From the NCBI GenBank assembly GCA_964485815.1, contig CAZAJX010000014.1, positions 1-48,122 of the forward strand: 48,122 nucleotides of DNA, given 5' to 3'. Below are positions 25,214 through 33,921 of this stretch, one piece after another. The notes under the pieces were generated by a model that saw only the letters and a list, made by a program, of their open reading frames with translations, made no database searches and was not told the DNA's origin. Numbering within the stretch: the first letter of the stretch is position 1; every line of letters starts with the position of its first letter. This stretch comes from SFLA01 sp964485815 (GTDB lineage Bacteria; Bacillota; Clostridia; Oscillospirales; CAG-382). Position numbers and translations under genes: made by a program.

Positions 25214-26557
25214 TTAAAAACCGAAGCCCATGTTGCCGAAGCGCATTTTCTTGCTACCCTTACCGGATTGCTGTTTTGCCATCTGCTTCATAAGCTTGTT
25301 TATCTGCTCATACTGCTTGAGCAGGCGGTTTACCTCTTCTACCGTTCTTCCGCAGCCTGCGGCAATACGCTTTTTGCGAGAAGAGTTTATAATATCCGGC
25401 TTTGCTCTTTCCTTGGGTGTCATGGAAAGGATTATAGCCTCCATATGAGCCATTTGCTTTTCGTCGATCTTGGCATCTTTGAGCTGGGAAGGCTTTATTC
25501 CGGGCATCATACCCAAAAGCTGCTCCATACTGCCCATATTCTTTATCTGACGGAACTGGTCCAGATAATCGTCCAGGGTGAAGGAGGATTCAAGGAACTT
25601 CTTTTCAAGCTCTGCCGCCTTCTTTTCGTCAAACTGCTGCTCCGCTTTTTCTATAAGGGAAAGCACATCGCCCATACCCAATATACGGGACGCCATTCTG
25701 TCGGGATGGAAGGGCTCTATATTTTCTATCTTTTCGCCCACGCCGATAAACTTTATGGGCTTGCCGGTAACGTATCTTACGGAAAGCGCCGCACCGCCGC
25801 GGGTGTCGCCGTCCAGCTTGGTGAGGATAACGCCGGTTATATCCAGCAGGTTATTAAAGCTCTCTGCCACGTTGACCGCGTCCTGACCTGTCATAGCGTC
25901 TACTACCAACAGAGTTTCGGTGGGGTTGACTTCATCACGTATGCGCTTTAATTCCGCCATCAAGACTTCGTCGATATGAAGTCTGCCCGCCGTATCCACG
26001 AACACCATATCGTGTCCGTACTTTCTGGCGTGAACCAGAGCTTCGCGGGCGGTCTTTACGGGGTCTTGGGTGCCCCTCTCAAAAACCTGAACTCCCGCTT
26101 GTCCTCCAACTATCTTTAACTGATCGATAGCGGCGGGACGGTAAATATCGCAGGCAACCAGCAAGGGGTTTTTGCCCTGCTTTTTATACATACGTGCAAG
26201 CTTTGCGCAGTGGGTGGTCTTACCGCTGCCCTGCAGACCGCACATAAGCACTACCGTGGGAGGTGCGGATGCGATGGTAAGCTTGGAATTGCTTCCCCCC
26301 ATCAACGCTACAAGCTCTTCGTTTACTATTTTAACTATCTGCTGTGCGGGAACAAGGCTTTGCATAACGTCCGCGCCCACAGCACGCTCGGACACCTTGG
26401 CAACGAAATCCTTAACGACCTTGAAGTTTACGTCCGCTTCCAACAAAGCAAGCTTTATCTCACGCATACCCGCCTTAACGTCGGCTTCGGTGAGTCTGCC
26501 CTTGTTGCGGAACTTCTTCAAAGCATTTGACATTTTATCTACAAGACTCTGAAACAT
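25214..26557 (-). CDS. ffh: Signal recognition particle protein Ffh
   Basis: The GTPase subunit of the signal recognition particle, which targets nascent membrane and secreted proteins. The N domain is followed by G-domain motifs CGLQGSGKTTHCAKLA, DTAGRLH and ILTKLDGDTRGGAALS. The M domain (LLGMMPGIKPSQLK onward) carries the RNA- and signal-binding helices with SRKKRIAAGCGRT. I chose the ATG at 26557 (MFQSLVDKM), one base after the ylxM stop, because the protein family starts there. Length is 447. Confidence 0.97.
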   Translation of the reverse strand: MFQSLVDKMSNALKKFRNKGRLTEADVKAGMREIKLALLEADVNFKVVKDFVAKVSERAVGADVMQSLVPAQQIVKIVNEELVALMGGSNSKLTIASAPPTVVLMCGLQGSGKTTHCAKLARMYKKQGKNPLLVACDIYRPAAIDQLKIVGGQAGVQVFERGTQDPVKTAREALVHARKYGHDMVFVDTAGRLHIDEVLMAELKRIRDEVNPTETLLVVDAMTGQDAVNVAESFNNLLDITGVILTKLDGDTRGGAALSVRYVTGKPIKFIGVGEKIENIEPFHPDRMASRILGMGDVLSLIEKAEQQFDEKKAAELEKKFLESSFTLDDYLDQFRQIKNMGSMEQLLGMMPGIKPSQLKDAKIDEKQMAHMEAIILSMTPKERAKPDIINSSRKKRIAAGCGRTVEEVNRLLKQYEQINKLMKQMAKQQSGKGSKKMRFGNMGFGF

Positions 26558-26558
26558 T

Positions 26559-26870
26559 TTATTCTCCCAACAGGGATTCGGCAACCGAACGCACTTCCGC
26601 GGAATCTGTAAGCGCAATTATCTTTTCCGCCGCGTTTTTTACCGTTTGTCCCCTTTCGTATACACAAAGACATTCCTCAAGCTCGTACAATCTTTCCTCG
26701 CCGTGCTTTATAAGATCTCTTACCGCCTGCCGTGTGATTCCCGTTTGCTCGGCTATCTCCGCCAAGGAAAGGTCCTCGTTATAATACAGGTCCAGAGCAT
26801 CTCTCTGCCGTGAGGAAAGCACGCGGGAATAGCAATCAAACAGAACAAGAATGCGCTCTCTGCCGTTCAT
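26559..26870 (-). CDS. ylxM: YlxM/SRP-associated helix-turn-helix protein
   Basis: A 103-residue putative DNA- or RNA-binding protein, a positive partner of the SRP in some Firmicutes. The sigma-4-like helix-turn-helix is RQRDALDLYYNEDLSLAEIA followed by EQTGITRQAVRDLIKHGE. SD-like GGGCGGGA precedes the ATG. The stop is one base from ffh, the standard ylxM-ffh pairing. Confidence 0.92.
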   Translation of the reverse strand: MNGRERILVLFDCYSRVLSSRQRDALDLYYNEDLSLAEIAEQTGITRQAVRDLIKHGEERLYELEECLCVYERGQTVKNAAEKIIALTDSAEVRSVAESLLGE

Positions 26871-26896
26871 AAAATTCCCGCCCTCTCATAAAAATC

Positions 26897-26951
26897 ACCC
26901 CTTGCGGGGTCACATAAAACATATGCCTGTAAAGTTTTTTTCTTTACAGGC
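26897..26951 (-). other. Two hairpins in the ylxM-ffh leader
   Basis: On the minus strand a perfect 10-bp stem (GCCTGTAAAG/CTTTACAGGC) occupies 26951-26925, starting at the predicted transcription start of the promoter just upstream. A short stem ACCCC-GCAA-GGGGT (26910-26897) follows and is trailed by GATTTTTA. The first could protect the 5' end or close the clp gene's transcript, and the second looks like a weak attenuator. Confidence 0.6.
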
Positions 26952-26955
26952 ACTT

Positions 26956-26984
26956 ATTATATCTGTTTTATCCCCGTTTGTCAA
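26956..26984 (-). promoter_or_regulatory. Consensus SigA promoter of ylxM-ffh operon
   Basis: On the minus strand, TTGACA (26984-26979), 17 bp and TATAAT (26961-26956). It overlaps the end of the clp gene. The start near 26949 gives an 80-base structured leader before ylxM. Confidence 0.9.
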
Positions 26985-29080
26985 GTACTTTTTTGATATT
27001 CTCTCACTTTTTCTCTTTGTTTTTTCCACGTTTCCTCCTGTGCCAGCCGCGTTACGGTACGGCACAGCGCCCGTGCGCTTCCCCCGCAGGATTCCACGGC
27101 GGAGGCGATGGCGGTATCCGGCAGGAATATTTCCGTTCCCATTTCCCGTGCAGCGCGGGAAATGCGGTTGGCGCAATCCAGAGCGATACGCCGCAACGAA
27201 GCGGTATCAAGGGGCTGAAAGTATATAATATCGTCCACACGGTCGATGATCTCGTTACCCAGCAGAGCGGAAACGTCCCCTTTGTCCCTGCCGCCGTAAA
27301 AGCCTGCGCGGGAGGAAATTCCGTCTGCCGATGCGGTGAGTATTATCGTGGCGTTTGCAAAGGAAACCGTAAGCCCGTCGGAATCCGTAAGGCACCCCTT
27401 ATCCAATATACGGGAAACAAGGCTTTTTACATCGGGATGGGCTTTTTCCACTCCGTCAAACAGCACCACGGAAAAGGGAGTGCGGCGCACCGCCTCGGTA
27501 AGCACTCCCCCCTCTCCGCTTCCCTTGTATCCGGGAGGCGCGCCGATAAGACGGGATACCGAATGCTGTTCGGTGTACTCCGACATATCTATGGACACGA
27601 GTGTTTTTCCGTTTCCGCCGAAGGCAAGTGCCAGCGACTTTGCGCATTCGGTCTTGCCCACTCCGTGAGGACCGAAAAACAGCATACTTCCTCCGGGACG
27701 GCATGGCTGGGCTATGCGGGAAGAACGGCGTTTTATTGCGGCGCATATGGCTTCTACCGCGCTTTCCTGCCCGATTATACTTTCTCTTAACGCCTTTTCG
27801 GTATATTCAGCCCGAATGCAATCCGAATCCGTAATAAATTCAATGGGAATTCCCGACATTTCCTCCGTAAGATCGGCGATGTCCTCTTCGGTAACCTCAC
27901 TTCCTCCCTGCATACGCTTGGCGGATGCCGCCTCGTCAATGAGGTCGATAGCTTTATCGGGAAGATACCTGCCCGAAATAAAGCGGTGGGAATAATCTGC
28001 CGCCGCGGTTATGGCTTCATCGGAGATAAGCACCCCGTGGTAGCTTTCGTAACGTCCCTTCAAAGCGTACAGCACGGTTTTACATTCCTCCACGGTAGGC
28101 TCGTTAATATTCACCTGCTGAAACCGCCTGCACAGCGCCCCGTCCTTTTCTATGCTTTTTTTGAATTCCTTGGGCGTGGTAGCGCCGATAAGCTGTATCT
28201 CCCCTCGGGCAAGGGCGGGCTTAAGGATGTTTGAAGCATCCACCGCCCCCTCTGCCGCCCCCGCGCCCACGAGAGTGTGGATCTCATCTATAAAAAGAAT
28301 AACGTCTTTGTCCTCGGTGGCTTCGCGGATGATATTGCGCAGCTTTTCTTCAAACTCCCCTCGGTATTTCGTGCCCGCCACCAGACACGACATATCCAAA
28401 GACAGTATACGGCGGGAGCGCATTTCGTCGGGAACCTCGCCTTTGGCTATGCGTAAAGCGATGGATTCCGCCACGGCGGTCTTGCCCACACCCGCTTCGC
28501 CGATAAGCAGAGGATTATTTTTTCGGCGGCGGAGCAGGATGCGCAGTATGCGTTCCTCTTCTTTTTCCCTGCCCACCACGGGGTCTATTTCTCCCTGCAT
28601 CGCTTTGTCCGTAAGGGACACCGAATATCTGTCAAGGGCGGGGGTGGACAGGCGTATCTCTCTTTTTGCGCTCATTTTGGTTTGTTTTTTCCTTTCCAAT
28701 GCCTTTTTCAAATTGTCCGTATCTATATCCATATCGTCCAGCAGGCGGGTGGCAACGCAATCCGCCTCCAAAAGAGCTATGAACACGGACGAGTTATCCG
28801 TTTCTTCCCCCGAAGGAGTGCTTTCCGCCGCACGGGACAGCACATTTTTCAAAGCGGGAGTCATATCCTCGGGAGTTAAAAAGCTTTTTTCGCCCCGTTC
28901 GGATATTTGTTCTATTCTTTTTAAGATCTCATTTTTGTCCAGCTCGGCGGGAAACCCGTCCGTCGCCACCAGAGCGTACAGCAAATGCTCGGTGCCCACG
29001 TAGATGTGCCCCAGCTCCGAGGCGGTCTTTATCGCTAAATTCAGCGTGGAATATGAGTGGTCTGAAAATCTGCCCTGCAT
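26981..29080 (-). CDS. ClpC-like AAA+ unfoldase lacking the M-domain
   Basis: A 699-residue protein with the ClpA/ClpC domain order. An N-terminal double repeat (FSDHSYSTLNLAIKTA and VGTEHLLYALV, then the second half) is followed by AAA1 with Walker A GEAGVGKT (194-201), Walker B ILFIDEIH and pore loop GTKYRGEFE. AAA2 has Walker A GPHGVGKT (470-477). The coiled M-domain expected between AAA1 and AAA2 in ClpC is missing: AASAKRMQGGSEVTEEDIAD joins directly. In AAA2 Walker B is VVLFDGVEKAH, with Gly543 where the catalytic glutamate is expected, and sensor 1 lacks the usual asparagine (LTASADG). The pore loop is GYKG instead of GYVG. A G-F loop that could bind ClpP (RAGFYGG) is present. It probably unfolds proteins for ClpP, with AAA1 as the main motor. 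Confidence 0.87.
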   Translation of the reverse strand: MQGRFSDHSYSTLNLAIKTASELGHIYVGTEHLLYALVATDGFPAELDKNEILKRIEQISERGEKSFLTPEDMTPALKNVLSRAAESTPSGEETDNSSVFIALLEADCVATRLLDDMDIDTDNLKKALERKKQTKMSAKREIRLSTPALDRYSVSLTDKAMQGEIDPVVGREKEEERILRILLRRRKNNPLLIGEAGVGKTAVAESIALRIAKGEVPDEMRSRRILSLDMSCLVAGTKYRGEFEEKLRNIIREATEDKDVILFIDEIHTLVGAGAAEGAVDASNILKPALARGEIQLIGATTPKEFKKSIEKDGALCRRFQQVNINEPTVEECKTVLYALKGRYESYHGVLISDEAITAAADYSHRFISGRYLPDKAIDLIDEAASAKRMQGGSEVTEEDIADLTEEMSGIPIEFITDSDCIRAEYTEKALRESIIGQESAVEAICAAIKRRSSRIAQPCRPGGSMLFFGPHGVGKTECAKSLALAFGGNGKTLVSIDMSEYTEQHSVSRLIGAPPGYKGSGEGGVLTEAVRRTPFSVVLFDGVEKAHPDVKSLVSRILDKGCLTDSDGLTVSFANATIILTASADGISSRAGFYGGRDKGDVSALLGNEIIDRVDDIIYFQPLDTASLRRIALDCANRISRAAREMGTEIFLPDTAIASAVESCGGSARALCRTVTRLAQEETWKKQREKVREYQKST

Positions 29081-29101
29081 ATATCCCCCTCCCCCGGTAA
29101 C

Positions 29102-29118
29102 CTTTACCGTTCGTAACC
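29102..29118 (-). promoter_or_regulatory. Possible CtsR-like operator of the clp gene
   Basis: On the minus strand, GGTTACG, AAC and GGTAAAG make two heptads with the three-base spacing of CtsR boxes (GGTCAAA repeat). Each heptad matches the consensus only in part. It lies directly downstream of the -10 element, over the predicted start, a typical repressor position. Confidence 0.35.
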
Positions 29119-29148
29119 ATTTTATGTGTTTTTGTGAATTCTTGTTAA
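29119..29148 (-). promoter_or_regulatory. Putative SigA promoter of the clp gene
   Basis: On the minus strand, TTAACA (29148-29143), 18 bp and TAAAAT (29124-29119). The SD GGGGGAGGGGGA precedes the ATG at 29080. Confidence 0.6.
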
Positions 29149-29154
29149 AACCTC

Positions 29155-29183
29155 TTCCAAAAAACCGCGAAGTATGTTATAAT
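29155..29183 (+). promoter_or_regulatory. Extended -10 promoter of the stalk-like protein gene
   Basis: TGTTATAAT (29175-29183) is an extended -10 element. The -35 (TTCCAA, 17-bp spacing) is poor, as allowed by an extended -10. The start near 29190 is followed by SD GGAGG (29198-29202). Confidence 0.7.
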
Positions 29184-29210
29184 ACCGGAAAAGGAAAGGA
29201 GGTGTGCTTT

Positions 29211-29960
29211 GTGGCGCAAAAAAAGATGGGTAAAAGCCCCAAAAAGCTGTTTGTAAAAAAGAAATCGTCCCCCCGCCCCGCGGAGAATAAGCGTCCCTTG
29301 ACAGACGAAGAAAAATATGAACGGGATACACGCAAGGCAAAGGCGATACAGCGCAAGCGTGCAAGACGGGAAAGAGCTATAGCGGTAACCGCAGTTATGC
29401 TGGCGGTGTATCTGGGTATCATCGGAATTATTGCCGCATACGGCATACTTTCATTCAATTCGGTGGCAGAAAGCTCAAAAGTCTTTTCAGTAGAGGGATA
29501 TATGGGTGAAACCAAGGTGTTTACCGTATCCGCCGCAAACGCAAATAATTCTTATGGGCTTTACGTCCCCTTTTCCACCCTTACCCGGCTTTGCCCCATG
29601 TCTATTGCGGGAGATAAGGACACGGTGGCAATAATCCTGCCCGAAAGCGGCGATTATATTAAATGCTTTTCTAATTCCTCCTCTATATGGGTAAACGATG
29701 CACCCTGCAGACTTTCCGCTCCCGTGCTTTTTGAGGAAAGCGATTATCTCATCCCCGTGGAAATGCTGGGGTACATTAACGGAATAACCGTAACCTACGG
29801 AAACGACAGAGTGTGTACCATATTCAGACAAAGCGCATCCCACAGTCTGTCCGCATCCCACTCCCTGCCCGTGGGTATAGATAATATTGAATTCAGCCCG
29901 CTGTACGATACCGATTATATCTACGGCGAGGAAAGCGAAACGAGTGACATAACAGAATAA
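29211..29960 (+). CDS. Basic-headed membrane protein with extracytoplasmic stalk-like domain
   Basis: A 249-residue protein that I do not recognise as a known gene. The first 65 residues are strongly basic (KKLFVKKK, then RKAKAIQRKRARRER), then one membrane segment (AIAVTAVMLAVYLGIIGIIA) and an extracytoplasmic domain. The part VNDAPCRLSAPVLFEESDYL followed by IPVEMLGYINGITVTY resembles the copper amine oxidase N-terminal-like (stalk) fold. A short duplication, SASHSL-SASHSL, lies near the C-terminus. The start is GTG at 29211 with SD GGAGGTG; upstream in-frame codons lie before the promoter. It is first in the cassette with the two ABC transporters, possibly as an accessory protein. Confidence 0.68.
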   Translation: MAQKKMGKSPKKLFVKKKSSPRPAENKRPLTDEEKYERDTRKAKAIQRKRARRERAIAVTAVMLAVYLGIIGIIAAYGILSFNSVAESSKVFSVEGYMGETKVFTVSAANANNSYGLYVPFSTLTRLCPMSIAGDKDTVAIILPESGDYIKCFSNSSSIWVNDAPCRLSAPVLFEESDYLIPVEMLGYINGITVTYGNDRVCTIFRQSASHSLSASHSLPVGIDNIEFSPLYDTDYIYGEESETSDITE

Positions 29961-29993
29961 CCGCCGAGCACATATTACTTCTTTGGAAAGGAA

Positions 29994-30030
29994 GCCGCGT
30001 ACCGCAAAAAGCGGCACGCGGCTTTGTGTA
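29994..30030 (+). terminator. Hairpin before the first ABC transporter (weak terminator)
   Basis: A 12-bp stem with one G-U pair (GCCGCGTACCGC with GCGGCACGCGGC) and an A5 loop is followed by TTTGTGTATT. It separates the stalk-like gene from the ABC gene. AAAGGA lies directly before its left arm and the ATG 13 bases after its right arm, so folding could bring SD and start together. Confidence 0.6.
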
Positions 30031-30035
30031 TTGAT

Positions 30036-31943
30036 ATGATAAAATGCGTTGATTTAACAAAAACATACGGCGATATTACGGTGCTTGAAGGTTTTGATTA
30101 CACCTTTGAGGACAGCGGTTTTTATCTGCTGCTGGGCGAAAGCGGCAGCGGAAAGACCACCCTTATTAACCTGCTTTCGGGTATGATACCCTTTGACAGC
30201 GGCGTGATAACAGTGGAAAAAACGGATTTTATAAGCCGTGTTGACCCCAACACCTTCGGGGGCGGTATGGATTATATTACCCAAGACCCGTATTTTATAG
30301 ATTACCTTACCGTAAAGGATAACCTTAAGGTAGCGCTGGACGATGAAGCCAAAATAAACGAAGTGCTGGAAAAATTCGGGCTTACGGCGCAAAAAGACCT
30401 TTTGCCCACGGTAATATCCGGCGGGGAAAGACAGCGGCTTTCGCTGGCGCGGGCGCTGCTTACCAAAAAAAGCGTTATGTTTCTGGACGAGCCCACCGCC
30501 GCGCTGGACGGCGAAAACAAGGAAAAGGTTTTTGAATGTATAAAGGAACTGAGCAAGACCGCGTTGGTTATATGCGCATCCCACGATACCGCCGCAGAAA
30601 AATATGCGGACAATATTATTACATTTGAAAAACACACCCGCAAAGCGGAAAAGAAGGAAAAGACCGATTCCGTACCCGCTTACCCCATAAAAAGCGGCGA
30701 AAAGAAAAAGAACCTTTTAAAATATCTTTCCGGTTGGTTTTCCTCCCAGCGCAGAGGAAAAAAGACAGATATTCTGCTTACCGTGTTTCTTACCCTTGCT
30801 ATGCTTATGTGTATGATGGCGGATACGCCCCAAGGAAAGCTGAACGCCAACATAGAACACGTATATAAGATAAACGCTTTGAGATTTTTTACAAAATCAA
30901 AGGATGCGGAATACTTCACTTCCCTTGTAGGTCAGCACGGAATAACGGATATTATGATGGATTACAACGGCAGCGTACCGTACGCACCTTATGCAGATGA
31001 AGAGTTTAATAAAGTATACGAAGACATACTTTACACACTGCCTTTTGACAAAGAAACGTTCAGGCTGTCGGACAGACTTGCGGCAGGAACCTGGTTTGAA
31101 GAAAAATACGATATTATTCTTTACGCCGAAATGGCAGAGCTCCTTGCACCGGGTAATTGGGAATCCCTTATCGGAACCACCATACCCGTTAAGATATATA
31201 GCTTGGGACAGGTGGATATGCGTATAGTCGGCGTAATGGACAGACTTAACGATTTTGAAAAGCAGTATATGCGGAGTGTAGGCGCAGGCATAGCCGATAA
31301 AGCGAGCTATGAGCCTGAAAATTATGATTCTCTGTTTTTCATAAACAGTCTGGTAACGGACGATATGATATACGATGAAAACTGTTATTATTTCGGTCAG
31401 CGGGAGTATTATCTGTTTTTCGACAGCTACGAAAGTCTTAGGGAATTCACCAAGACATATGACAAGGACTACGGTATAATATACGAACCGCCGTTATCCG
31501 TAGGCGCTGAAGAAGGCGCGCAGATACTTGCGGTGGTATGCCTCCCCCTCGCTTTTCTGATACTTCTTATATCCGTTTTGTTTTATGCAAACATTATAGG
31601 CACGGAGTTGGCATACAACAGCGGGTTTATATCCGCATTCAACTATGCGGGATACGGAATAAAGGATATTGTGCGCGGGTTTGCGTTGCTTAATTCGGCG
31701 CGGCTTGCGGTTATATGCTTAATATCCGCAGGAATATCCTTTGGTATTGCCCAAATCGTTAATTACATAAATTACCGCAACGTGTTCGTTGCGTTCCAGA
31801 TATTCACGTTCAGCCCGTTGATGATAACCATATTCATAGCGGTGCTGTGCATAAGCGCGGCGGTATCCATAAACGTATTTCTGCGCAGGGCAAAAGCAAG
31901 AACTTGGTACGAAAATATTATTACCTCCCGGGACCTGCTGTAA
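30036..31943 (+). CDS. MacB-like fused ABC transporter (ATPase plus membrane domain), first of pair
   Basis: A 635-residue fusion. The N-terminal ATPase (1-215) has Walker A GESGSGKT (34-41), signature ISGGERQRLSLARAL, Walker B VMFLDEPTAALD and H-loop ASHD. After a lysine-rich linker comes one membrane segment (TDILLTVFLTLAMLMCMM), a large extracytoplasmic domain (about 240 residues) and three C-terminal membrane segments (ILAVVCLPLAFLILLISVLF onward). This is the MacB topology, which couples ATP hydrolysis to mechanical work on envelope substrates. I chose the ATG at 30036; a TTG at 30024 is inside the hairpin tail. The stop is 19 bases before the second transporter. Substrate unknown. Confidence 0.85.
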   Translation: MIKCVDLTKTYGDITVLEGFDYTFEDSGFYLLLGESGSGKTTLINLLSGMIPFDSGVITVEKTDFISRVDPNTFGGGMDYITQDPYFIDYLTVKDNLKVALDDEAKINEVLEKFGLTAQKDLLPTVISGGERQRLSLARALLTKKSVMFLDEPTAALDGENKEKVFECIKELSKTALVICASHDTAAEKYADNIITFEKHTRKAEKKEKTDSVPAYPIKSGEKKKNLLKYLSGWFSSQRRGKKTDILLTVFLTLAMLMCMMADTPQGKLNANIEHVYKINALRFFTKSKDAEYFTSLVGQHGITDIMMDYNGSVPYAPYADEEFNKVYEDILYTLPFDKETFRLSDRLAAGTWFEEKYDIILYAEMAELLAPGNWESLIGTTIPVKIYSLGQVDMRIVGVMDRLNDFEKQYMRSVGAGIADKASYEPENYDSLFFINSLVTDDMIYDENCYYFGQREYYLFFDSYESLREFTKTYDKDYGIIYEPPLSVGAEEGAQILAVVCLPLAFLILLISVLFYANIIGTELAYNSGFISAFNYAGYGIKDIVRGFALLNSARLAVICLISAGISFGIAQIVNYINYRNVFVAFQIFTFSPLMITIFIAVLCISAAVSINVFLRRAKARTWYENIITSRDLL

Positions 31944-31962
31944 AGAAGGAGGCGGTCAGTAA

Positions 31963-33819
31963 ATGGCACTTGAAATTAAAAATGTTACAAAAAAATACGA
32001 CCGCACCGTGCTGGACGGCGTAACCCACACCTTTGAATACGGAAAATTGTACGTTATAAAAGGAGTAAGCGGCTGCGGAAAGACCACTTGGCTTAATATT
32101 ATGGGCGGTCTTGACAGCGATTACGAGGGCGAGGTATTGCTGGACGGAGAAAACGGAAAAGCCGTACTTACCGAAAAGGTAGGCTACGTGTTCCAGCAAA
32201 GCCTGCTTATATCCGACCTTACGGTAAAAGATAATCTGCTGCTGATAAACGACGATATACAAAAAGCGGACGAGATAACCGAAAGACTGGGTGTACGTGA
32301 GCTTTACGATAAATATCCGTCCCAGCTTTCCGGCGGAGAAAGACAGCGCATAGCCGTGGCAAGAGCGCTTATAACCGGAGTAAAGATAATTCTGGCAGAC
32401 GAGCCCACCGCATCCCTTGACGGGACGAATTCCCATATTACGGCACAGCTTCTTGCGGAATTGTGCGGCGAAGGCTGTGCGGTGATAGTTGCCACCCACG
32501 AGCATTATTTCGATACCATAGCAGACGAGATCATTCATCTGGATTACGGAAAGATAGGCAAAACCGAAAGCTTTGATCTGAGAAAAGCCGTAACACCCGA
32601 AAAAAGCGACAAAAAAGCGCAGAAAAAGAAAAGCCGCGCTCCCGTAAAAATAGTATACGCCAGAGGGAAACGGCAATGGAAGATATGGAATTTTGTTCCT
32701 GCGGCGCTTATTGCCGTGCTTATAATGCTCGTATCCACACTTACAAACCAAACGGAAGAGATACTGACGGGATATTACAAGCACATCTTCCCGCCGGACG
32801 TTTTCAGTACCAGCGAAAAAGAAATTGCCTTAATGAGTGATGATCTGTATAACTCCCTTACTCTTTACTACCCCTATACCCTTAAAGAAGACGGAGTAAA
32901 AGCGTTTTACTACGCCGAAAAAGAGGACAGCGTGCTGGCAACGGCGGGTATGCTGAAATACGGTCATTTTCCCGAAAGCAAGGACGAGATAATAGTATCC
33001 TTCGAATACGCCGAAAGCAAATTCGGCGCGATTTTTAATGAAAGCAGTATAGTGGGCAGAAAAATAACCTTTGCGGGCAAAGAGTTTACCGTGGCAGGTT
33101 GTCTGCACTCTTTCGAAGACGACGTTTCCATAGGTATTCTCGAAAGCGCCGAAAGCGTATTCGACAGCGACGCTCATTACTACCGCAACCGCGGAGAAAT
33201 GATATTTATCGATTATTCGGTAATATCCGAAATCGGAAAGCTTTCCTTTAGCGAATCGGGAACGATACTGGCGTCCCTTGACGGTCTTATGCAAAATGAC
33301 GAGGTGCGTCAACAGCTTTTGGATATACATATAAAGCTGCACAAGGAGGTCGCGGATCGTCGCGGTACCGACCCTGCAGACAGCTTCAGTCTTAACAAGA
33401 TAACCCGTGAGGTGGAGAGTATACGGTTCAGCCTCAATATAGTCGTGGCGGCGTTGTATATTATACTTGTTTTGTGCTTTATGATAGCCTGCATATTCAT
33501 ACGCTCAAAGGTAAGCGTGGAGTTGTACTACCGTTCAAGAGAGATAGGCTTTTTGCAGATATTCAAAATAGGCAGAAAAAGGCTTAAAAAAATGCTTTTG
33601 TGGGAATATCTGGTACGGCTTGGTATTTCCGTGTGCGTTTCTTTTGCGATATACACGGTACTGTCTGTCGCCGTATCGCTGTATCTGGGTGAATTTATAT
33701 GGTTTAACGTCCTGCACGTGGCGGTAATATTTGCTGTATTACTGCTGTTGTACGTCCATTCACTGCTTAAATGCATTAAAACGCACCTGAAAAAAGATAT
33801 AATAAGCCTGATTTCCTGA
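31963..33819 (+). CDS. MacB-like fused ABC transporter (ATPase plus membrane domain), second of pair
   Basis: A 618-residue fusion with the same order as its neighbour. The ATPase has Walker A GVSGCGKT, signature LSGGERQRIAVARAL, Walker B IILADEPTASLD and H-loop ATHE. A basic linker precedes the first membrane segment (FVPAALIAVLIMLVSTLT), then an extracytoplasmic domain of about 200 residues and three membrane segments (IVVAALYIILVLCFMIACIF onward). Both ATPase sites look complete. SD AAGGAGG lies before the ATG. With the upstream gene it likely forms a heterodimer, since both lack a partner elsewhere in the cassette. Confidence 0.85.
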   Translation: MALEIKNVTKKYDRTVLDGVTHTFEYGKLYVIKGVSGCGKTTWLNIMGGLDSDYEGEVLLDGENGKAVLTEKVGYVFQQSLLISDLTVKDNLLLINDDIQKADEITERLGVRELYDKYPSQLSGGERQRIAVARALITGVKIILADEPTASLDGTNSHITAQLLAELCGEGCAVIVATHEHYFDTIADEIIHLDYGKIGKTESFDLRKAVTPEKSDKKAQKKKSRAPVKIVYARGKRQWKIWNFVPAALIAVLIMLVSTLTNQTEEILTGYYKHIFPPDVFSTSEKEIALMSDDLYNSLTLYYPYTLKEDGVKAFYYAEKEDSVLATAGMLKYGHFPESKDEIIVSFEYAESKFGAIFNESSIVGRKITFAGKEFTVAGCLHSFEDDVSIGILESAESVFDSDAHYYRNRGEMIFIDYSVISEIGKLSFSESGTILASLDGLMQNDEVRQQLLDIHIKLHKEVADRRGTDPADSFSLNKITREVESIRFSLNIVVAALYIILVLCFMIACIFIRSKVSVELYYRSREIGFLQIFKIGRKRLKKMLLWEYLVRLGISVCVSFAIYTVLSVAVSLYLGEFIWFNVLHVAVIFAVLLLLYVHSLLKCIKTHLKKDIISLIS

Positions 33820-33921
33820 TACGTTTTATATCTACGGCGGGAAATCGGAATAAAAATAAAACGCATGTAACCTTTTCTTGTTTTGCAAAGTATTATATAT
33901 GAACCGAAAGGGAGGTTATTT

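Noticed and set aside
26925..26951. Terminator of the clp gene
   Set aside because: The stem could serve, but the bases after it (ATATGTTTTATG) are a poor T run, and the consensus promoter places it at the 5' end of the ylxM message; left as a leader hairpin.
29150..29203. Possible pairing of ACCTCTTCC with the SD of the stalk-like gene, like the spoIIR design
   Set aside because: The match needs a bulge, the left arm lies before the promoter's -10, and no gene upstream on this strand would supply a read-through transcript.
33837..33921. Promoter or SD-masking element before the lipoprotein
   Set aside because: TATTAT-like and AACCT-like pieces exist, but no proper -35 spacing and only broken complementarity.
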